From: Alistipes timonensis
GTDB taxonomy: Bacteria > Bacteroidota > Bacteroidia > Bacteroidales > Muribaculaceae
Assembly: GCA_023663385.1 (NCBI GenBank)
Contig: JAMPHO010000001.1
Location: 182,542 to 226,132 of the forward strand
Reading direction: 5' to 3'
DNA length: 43,591 nucleotides
The notes under the pieces were generated by a model. The model made no database searches. It saw only the letters and a program-made list of their open reading frames with translations, and was not told the origin of the DNA. Position 1 is the first letter of the stretch. Each line of letters opens with the position of its first letter. Positions 39,861-43,591 of this stretch are shown here, piece after piece. Both the position numbers and the translations under genes were made by a program.

Positions 39861-40050
39861 TTAAGTAGCTGGTCAAATTAAATGAATACTATATGCGAAG
39901 TTATTTTTGAGGCATTTTCTTTACTTGAAAAAGGAGCAATGCGGGCATTGCGACTGATGAAAGTAAAGAAAATGGCCAAAAAGAACAAGCAGATAGTGTT
40001 CAAGCTTGAAAAGTAATTTTAGTAGCGTTTTAATTTGAACAGCTACTTAA
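39861..40050. repeat. 190-bp element with 22-bp terminal inverted repeats, between exuT and uxaB
   Basis: The left terminus (39861-39882) and right terminus (40029-40050) are inverted copies, reading TTAAGTAGCTG then G or T then TCAAATTAAA, with one mismatch in 22. Both ends start with TTAA. Inside are a second inverted repeat (ATTTTCTTTACTT at 39914-39926 with its complement at 39961-39973) and a central hairpin GCAATG-CGGG-CATTGC (39937-39952). It is far richer in A+T than its neighbours. The right terminus overlaps the last codons and stop of exuT. It carries a 44-codon ORF. It may be a MITE-like insertion or a structured RNA. Confidence 0.8.
39882..40016 (+). CDS. 44-residue small ORF inside the inverted-repeat element
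   Basis: An uninterrupted frame starting MNTICEVIFEAFSLLEKG and ending KKNKQIVFKLEK reads 44 codons, with its ATG beginning at the last base of the left terminal repeat and its stop 12 bases before the right one. An internal in-frame ATG at 39939 is preceded by AAGGAG, so a 25-residue product (MRALRLMKVKK...) is also possible. The predicted protein is lysine-rich in the C-terminal half with a hydrophobic N-terminal half. It runs antisense to the surrounding uxa operon. I do not recognise a family. Expression is unproven. Confidence 0.4.
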   Translation: MNTICEVIFEAFSLLEKGAMRALRLMKVKKMAKKNKQIVFKLEK

Positions 40051-41536
40051 CTTCGATCACTTTGTACTTCGGCACGAGGAGCTTCATGATGCACCACCCG
40101 ACGAGGTAGGCGACGCCGCAGATGCAGAACACGATGAAGTAGCCCGCGGGCTTGCCGGTGTAGCTCATGAACGCCATGTTGGTCTGGGCGGCGTAGTCAA
40201 AGAGCACGCCCGAGCCGAGGTTGATCAGGAACGAGCCGATACCGCCGGCCATACCGCCGATACCGATGATGGTAGCGATGGTCGATTTGGGGAACATATC
40301 ACCCACAACGGAGTAGATGTTGGCGCTCCACGACTGGTGGGCAGCTCCGGCGATACCGATGATGATGATCGGGAGCCAGGGTGAGAGCGAGCTCATAGGC
40401 TGGGCCAGAAGGGCCAGCAGGGGGAACACGGCGAAGATAAGCATAGCCTTCATACGGGCGGCATAGGGGTCGACCTTCACGCCGCGGCGGGCCGCGTTGT
40501 CAATGAAGATGGAGGGGAGCTTGCCGCCGTAAATCGAGAGCATCGTGATCAGGTAGAGCACGAAAATCATCAGCATGCCCTCGCCCGACGAGGTGGAGAG
40601 CTTGAACACGTCGGTGATATAGGCCGGGGTCCAGAAGAGGAAGAACCACCACACACCGTCGGTCAGGAACTTGCCGAAGAACACAGCCCAGGTCTGGGGG
40701 TACTTGAAGCACTTCAGGAAGGGGATGGTAGCGGTCTCGCTGTCCTCAACCTTGGCCTTCTCGCGGGGGGTCTCATCCTTGGCGTGGTCGTCCTGCTCGA
40801 TGTAGGCGAGCTCGGCGGCGTTCACGCGGGGGTTCGACGCGGGTTTCTTATAGAGGAACACCCAGAAGCCCATCCACACGAAGCCCAGGGCACCGATAAT
40901 CACGAACGCCATTTCCCAGCCGTTGCCCCAGCCGATGCTCTGGAAGAACTTGGCGAGCGGGCCGATGGTGAACGGGGCGATCAGGGCGCCGATGGCAGAG
41001 CCGGCGTTGAAAATCGAGGTGGCGTAGGCGCGGTCGCGCTTGGGGAAGTACTCGGCGGTTACCTTGATGGCGGCGGGGAAGTTGCCGGCCTCGCCGAGGG
41101 CGAGCACGGTGCGGGCCGCGATGAAGAAGTAAACCGAAACGGTCGCGATGGTCACGGCCACGGTGCCGGTCGCGTTAACCAGCTCGGCCGCGTCGTGGAG
41201 GCCGAGGGTCCACTCGGTAGCCATGCCGCAGAGCGCGTGTACGCAGGCGCCGGCCGACCACACGCCGATGGCCCAAAGGTAACCCTTCTTGGTGCCCATC
41301 CAGTCGATGAAGCGGCCGGCGAAGAGGTTGGCTACGGCGTAAATGATTGAGAACACAGCCGTTATCAGGCCGTAGTTTGCGTCGGTCCAGTGGAACTCGG
41401 GCGAGATGAACTCCTTCCAGGTGAGCGAAAGCACCTGGCGGTCCATGTAGTTGACGGTCGTCGCGAGGAACAGGAGCAGGCAGATGGTCCAGCGGAAGCT
41501 GGTCATCTTCGTTCCCGCAACAGAAGAATTTGCCAT
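40043..41536 (-). CDS. exuT: MFS hexuronate transporter, ExuT-like
   Basis: This 497-residue protein is a major facilitator of the anion:cation symporter type, which includes the galacturonate/glucuronate transporter ExuT. The N terminus FLATTVNYMDRQVLSLTWKEF matches the NYxDR-x(2)-L signature of that family. About 12 membrane helices follow, with GEAGNFPAAIKVTAEYFPKRDRAYATSIFNAGSAIGA being typical. It probably imports galacturonate with protons. It lies 29 bp after the uxaC stop, in the same operon. The last residues (VIEVK and the TAG stop) lie within the right end of the 190-bp inverted-repeat element, so the natural 3' end may have been altered by an insertion. Gene symbol is assigned by family and context. 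Confidence 0.9.
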   Translation of the reverse strand: MANSSVAGTKMTSFRWTICLLLFLATTVNYMDRQVLSLTWKEFISPEFHWTDANYGLITAVFSIIYAVANLFAGRFIDWMGTKKGYLWAIGVWSAGACVHALCGMATEWTLGLHDAAELVNATGTVAVTIATVSVYFFIAARTVLALGEAGNFPAAIKVTAEYFPKRDRAYATSIFNAGSAIGALIAPFTIGPLAKFFQSIGWGNGWEMAFVIIGALGFVWMGFWVFLYKKPASNPRVNAAELAYIEQDDHAKDETPREKAKVEDSETATIPFLKCFKYPQTWAVFFGKFLTDGVWWFFLFWTPAYITDVFKLSTSSGEGMLMIFVLYLITMLSIYGGKLPSIFIDNAARRGVKVDPYAARMKAMLIFAVFPLLALLAQPMSSLSPWLPIIIIGIAGAAHQSWSANIYSVVGDMFPKSTIATIIGIGGMAGGIGSFLINLGSGVLFDYAAQTNMAFMSYTGKPAGYFIVFCICGVAYLVGWCIMKLLVPKYKVIEVK

Positions 41537-41565
41537 ATTTATTTGATGGTATTGATGTTAAGGAT

Positions 41566-42978
41566 TCAGAACTTGAAGTACTCCTTGGCGTTGCCGTAGC
41601 ATACCTTCGACACGATTTCCTTGCCGATGAAGTCGATTTCGGAAGCGGGGAGCAGACCCTGCTCGATGTCGTTGCCTAAGAGGTTGCAGAGGGTGCGGCG
41701 GAAGTATTCGTGGCGCGGGTAGCTCAGGAAGGAGCGCGAGTCGGTGAGCATCCCGACGAAGCGGCTCAGCAGACCGAGGTTCGAGAGGGCGGTCATCTGC
41801 TTCTCCATACCGTCCTTCTGGTCGAGGAACCACCAGCCGGAACCGAACTGGATCTTGCCGGCGCCGTAGCGGCCATCCTGGAAGTTGCCGAGCATGGTGG
41901 CTACCAGCTCGTTGTCGCGGGGGTTGAGGTTGTAGATGATGGTCTTGCCGAGCTTGTCGCGCGAAGCGAGCATGTCGAGGAACTTCGACATCTTCTTAGC
42001 CACGGTGAAGTCGCCGATGGAGTCGAAGCCGGTGTCGGGGCCGAGCTGCTTCATCATGCGCGAGTTGTTGTTGCGGATGGCGCCGTAGTGGAACTGCTGG
42101 GTCCAGCCGGAGTCGTGGTCCATGATGGCGAACTCCACCATCATAGCGGTCTTGAACTTGTCGATTTCCTCCTTGGTGAGCTCCTGGCCGCCGTAAACCT
42201 TGTCGAAGATAGCCTCTACTTCGGCGGGGGTGTAATCCTCGGCGTAGAACTCCTCGATGCCGTGGTCGCTCAGGCGGCAGCCTACTTCGGCGAAGAAGTC
42301 GTGACGCTTCTGCAGGGCGGCGATGAGGTCGGGGAACTTGCTGATTGCCACGCCGGAAACCTCGGCCAGGCGGTCAACATAAGCTTTGAAGTCGGCGGGA
42401 ACCTCGACGGCCATGGCCTTGTCGGGGCGCCAGGTGGGGAGCATGCGCACCTGGAAGCCGTCCTCCTTCACTTTGAGGTGGTGTTCCAGGGAGTCAACGG
42501 GGTCGTCGGTGGTGCACACTACCTCCACGTTGTAGTGCTTCATTAGGCCGCGGGCGGTGCGCTCGGGGGTCTGGAGCATGGCGGTGCAGTGGTCGTAGAT
42601 TTCGCGGGCGGTCGAGGGGTTCAGGAGCTTGTCGACCCCGAAAGCGGTTTTGAGTTCGAGGTGTGTCCAGTGGTACAGCGGGTTGCGCATGGTGTAGGGC
42701 ACGGTTTCGGCCCATTTTTCGAACTTTTCCCAGTCGGTGGTGTCCTTGCCGGTGCAGAAACGCTCGTCGACACCGTTGGTGCGCATGGCGCGCCACTTGT
42801 AGTGGTCACCTTCGAGCCAGATTTTCGACAGATTCTCGAACTTGTGGTCGGAAGCGACGTATTCGGGGATGAGGTGGCAGTGATAGTCGATGATGGGGAG
42901 CCCTTCGGCGTAATCGTGGTAGAGACGCTCCGCCGCGGGGGTCTGCAGCAGGAAGTTGGCGTCGTTAAACTGCTTCAT
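41566..42978 (-). CDS. uxaC: Uronate isomerase
   Basis: This 470-residue enzyme of the amidohydrolase superfamily converts D-galacturonate to D-tagaturonate, or D-glucuronate to D-fructuronate. The N terminus has the metal-binding HxH motif in IIDYHCHLIPEYV. Other family regions include DHYKWRAMRTNGV, CTTDDPVDSLEHH and ILQTPERTARGL-like sequence. Length matches the family. It is the first gene of the unit uxaC-exuT-uxaB-uxaA. A candidate motif GTGTAAAAT lies about 35 bp upstream of the ATG. The 3' end of a regulator gene lies about 200 bp upstream on the same strand. Confidence 0.96.
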   Translation of the reverse strand: MKQFNDANFLLQTPAAERLYHDYAEGLPIIDYHCHLIPEYVASDHKFENLSKIWLEGDHYKWRAMRTNGVDERFCTGKDTTDWEKFEKWAETVPYTMRNPLYHWTHLELKTAFGVDKLLNPSTAREIYDHCTAMLQTPERTARGLMKHYNVEVVCTTDDPVDSLEHHLKVKEDGFQVRMLPTWRPDKAMAVEVPADFKAYVDRLAEVSGVAISKFPDLIAALQKRHDFFAEVGCRLSDHGIEEFYAEDYTPAEVEAIFDKVYGGQELTKEEIDKFKTAMMVEFAIMDHDSGWTQQFHYGAIRNNNSRMMKQLGPDTGFDSIGDFTVAKKMSKFLDMLASRDKLGKTIIYNLNPRDNELVATMLGNFQDGRYGAGKIQFGSGWWFLDQKDGMEKQMTALSNLGLLSRFVGMLTDSRSFLSYPRHEYFRRTLCNLLGNDIEQGLLPASEIDFIGKEIVSKVCYGNAKEYFKF

Positions 42979-43109
42979 GGTTTGTGTTATGTTAGGTTTA
43001 AGTTGAATTTTAGTGTAAAATTACAGAAAACCAATCACACGCGCACACAAAAAAAACACAAAAAACACTACTATATAATAACCCGTGAGAAATTCCCCCT
43101 TTTTGCGCC

Positions 43110-43138
43110 AAAAAACGCCTCCCCCGAGCGCGGAGGCG
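43110..43138 (-). terminator. Rho-independent terminator after the regulator gene
   Basis: CGCCTCC (43116-43122) and GGAGGCG (43132-43138) form a stem which on the minus strand is followed by six T residues (A-run at 43110-43115). It lies about 40 bp after the regulator stop and separates it from the uxaC unit. Confidence 0.75.
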
Positions 43139-43178
43139 GCGTTTTCCTGTATGTTCGTCCAAAGAGTCGGGCCGGGAC

Positions 43179-43591
43179 TCACGACGAGGCGTCCTCCCGC
43201 TGGCGGTTGGCCTGCTGGCGGTATTCCGAGGGGGTCATGCCGGTCTCCTTCTTGAAGCACTTGGTGAAGTACTTCGGGTCGGAGAATCCAATACGGAACG
43301 CGATCTGCGAGAAGTTCATCTTGCTGCGGGCTATCAGCTCCTCGGCGCGCTGCATGCGCAGACGGCGCAGGAAGTCGGAGGGCGACATACCCACCAGGGC
43401 CTTGATTTTGCCGTAGAACACGGTGCGCCCCATATGCACCGCCTCGGCGAGCTCCTCGATTTTGAGATCCTCGTCGGCGATATGCTCCTCCATGAAGCGC
43501 AGGAGCTTCTCCATCATCTCCTGGTCGGCATCGGCGATCTGGGGCGACTCCAGGCGCCACTCGCGGCGCCCCGCGTCGGGCGCGGGCTGGG
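43179..43591 (-). CDS. C-terminal part of an AraC-type regulator, probably a hybrid two-component system
   Basis: The gene runs off the window end, so only about 137 C-terminal residues are visible. They form a complete AraC/XylS-type DNA-binding domain with two helix-turn-helix motifs: IEELAEAVHMGRTVFYGKIKAL and FSQIAFRIGFSDPKYFTKCFKKETGMTPSEYR. The in-frame sequence continues upstream of the internal ATG at 43517 (REWRLESPQIADADQE) to the window edge. That linker style just before the HTH is typical of Bacteroidetes hybrid two-component regulators that control glycan-use loci. A sensor and receiver domain would be expected outside the window. It is a good candidate regulator of the uxa operon and the pectin genes, but this is inference from position. 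Confidence 0.85.
   Translation of the reverse strand, partial: QPAPDAGRREWRLESPQIADADQEMMEKLLRFMEEHIADEDLKIEELAEAVHMGRTVFYGKIKALVGMSPSDFLRRLRMQRAEELIARSKMNFSQIAFRIGFSDPKYFTKCFKKETGMTPSEYRQQANRQREDASS

Noticed and set aside
1..43591. rRNA, tRNA or riboswitch genes
   Set aside because: I looked for tRNA-like cloverleaf and conserved rRNA or riboswitch cores by eye in the intergenic regions and found none. A covariance-model search would be needed to exclude small RNAs.

Overview
The window looks like a chromosomal segment of a GC-rich member of the Bacteroidales, most likely a Muribaculaceae-like gut bacterium (inference). The evidence is Bacteroidetes-type promoters (TTTG and TAnnTTTG boxes), lipoproteins with CGDDDD-type export signals, the C-terminal fragment of what looks like a hybrid two-component regulator, secreted proteins ending in short YNLQG-type tails, and a dense set of pectin enzymes. 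No rRNA, tRNA, CRISPR array, phage or intact insertion sequence was recognised.

Layout. 1-785: KDPG aldolase (eda) with a strong terminator. 997-4568: a small surface-polysaccharide group (Wzx-type flippase, family 2 glycosyltransferase, convergent acyltransferase 3). 4694-5596: glutamyl-Q tRNA(Asp) synthetase (gluQ), followed by about 490 bp of intergenic repeats. 6089-20692, all on the minus strand: a GH3 beta-xylosidase-like enzyme, a secreted protein of unknown function, a PL1 pectate lyase and two very large secreted CE8 pectin methylesterases. 20729-25142, minus: xylose transporter, xylose isomerase and xylulokinase, led by a clear promoter with a perfect inverted-repeat operator inside it. 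25534-28119, plus: a GH28-GH105 fusion. 28255-29465, minus: two lipoproteins of unknown function, then about 1.2 kb of gene-poor repeat-rich DNA. 30652-36761, minus: a CE8-PL1 fusion, a single-domain CE8 and a DUF4861 lipoprotein. 36839-42978, minus: uxaA, uxaB, exuT and uxaC. 43179-43591: the truncated 3' end of a regulator.

How the genes fit together (inference from families). CE8 enzymes would de-esterify homogalacturonan, and PL1 and GH28 would cut it. GH105 would remove unsaturated uronates and GH3 would remove xylose or glucose side chains. ExuT would import galacturonate, and UxaC, UxaB and UxaA would convert it to KDG. KDG kinase is not in the window. Eda would split KDPG. The xyl genes would handle xylose, for example from xylogalacturonan or xylan. 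No SusC/SusD pair lies in the window.

The least explained structures are non-coding or nearly so. They are a 190-bp element with 22-bp terminal inverted repeats and a 44-codon ORF between exuT and uxaB, a MITE-like family whose terminal repeats are themselves palindromes (two copies, one flanked by a 47-bp duplication of the gluQ 3' end), and a family of GGTCGGAGACC-linked hairpins.
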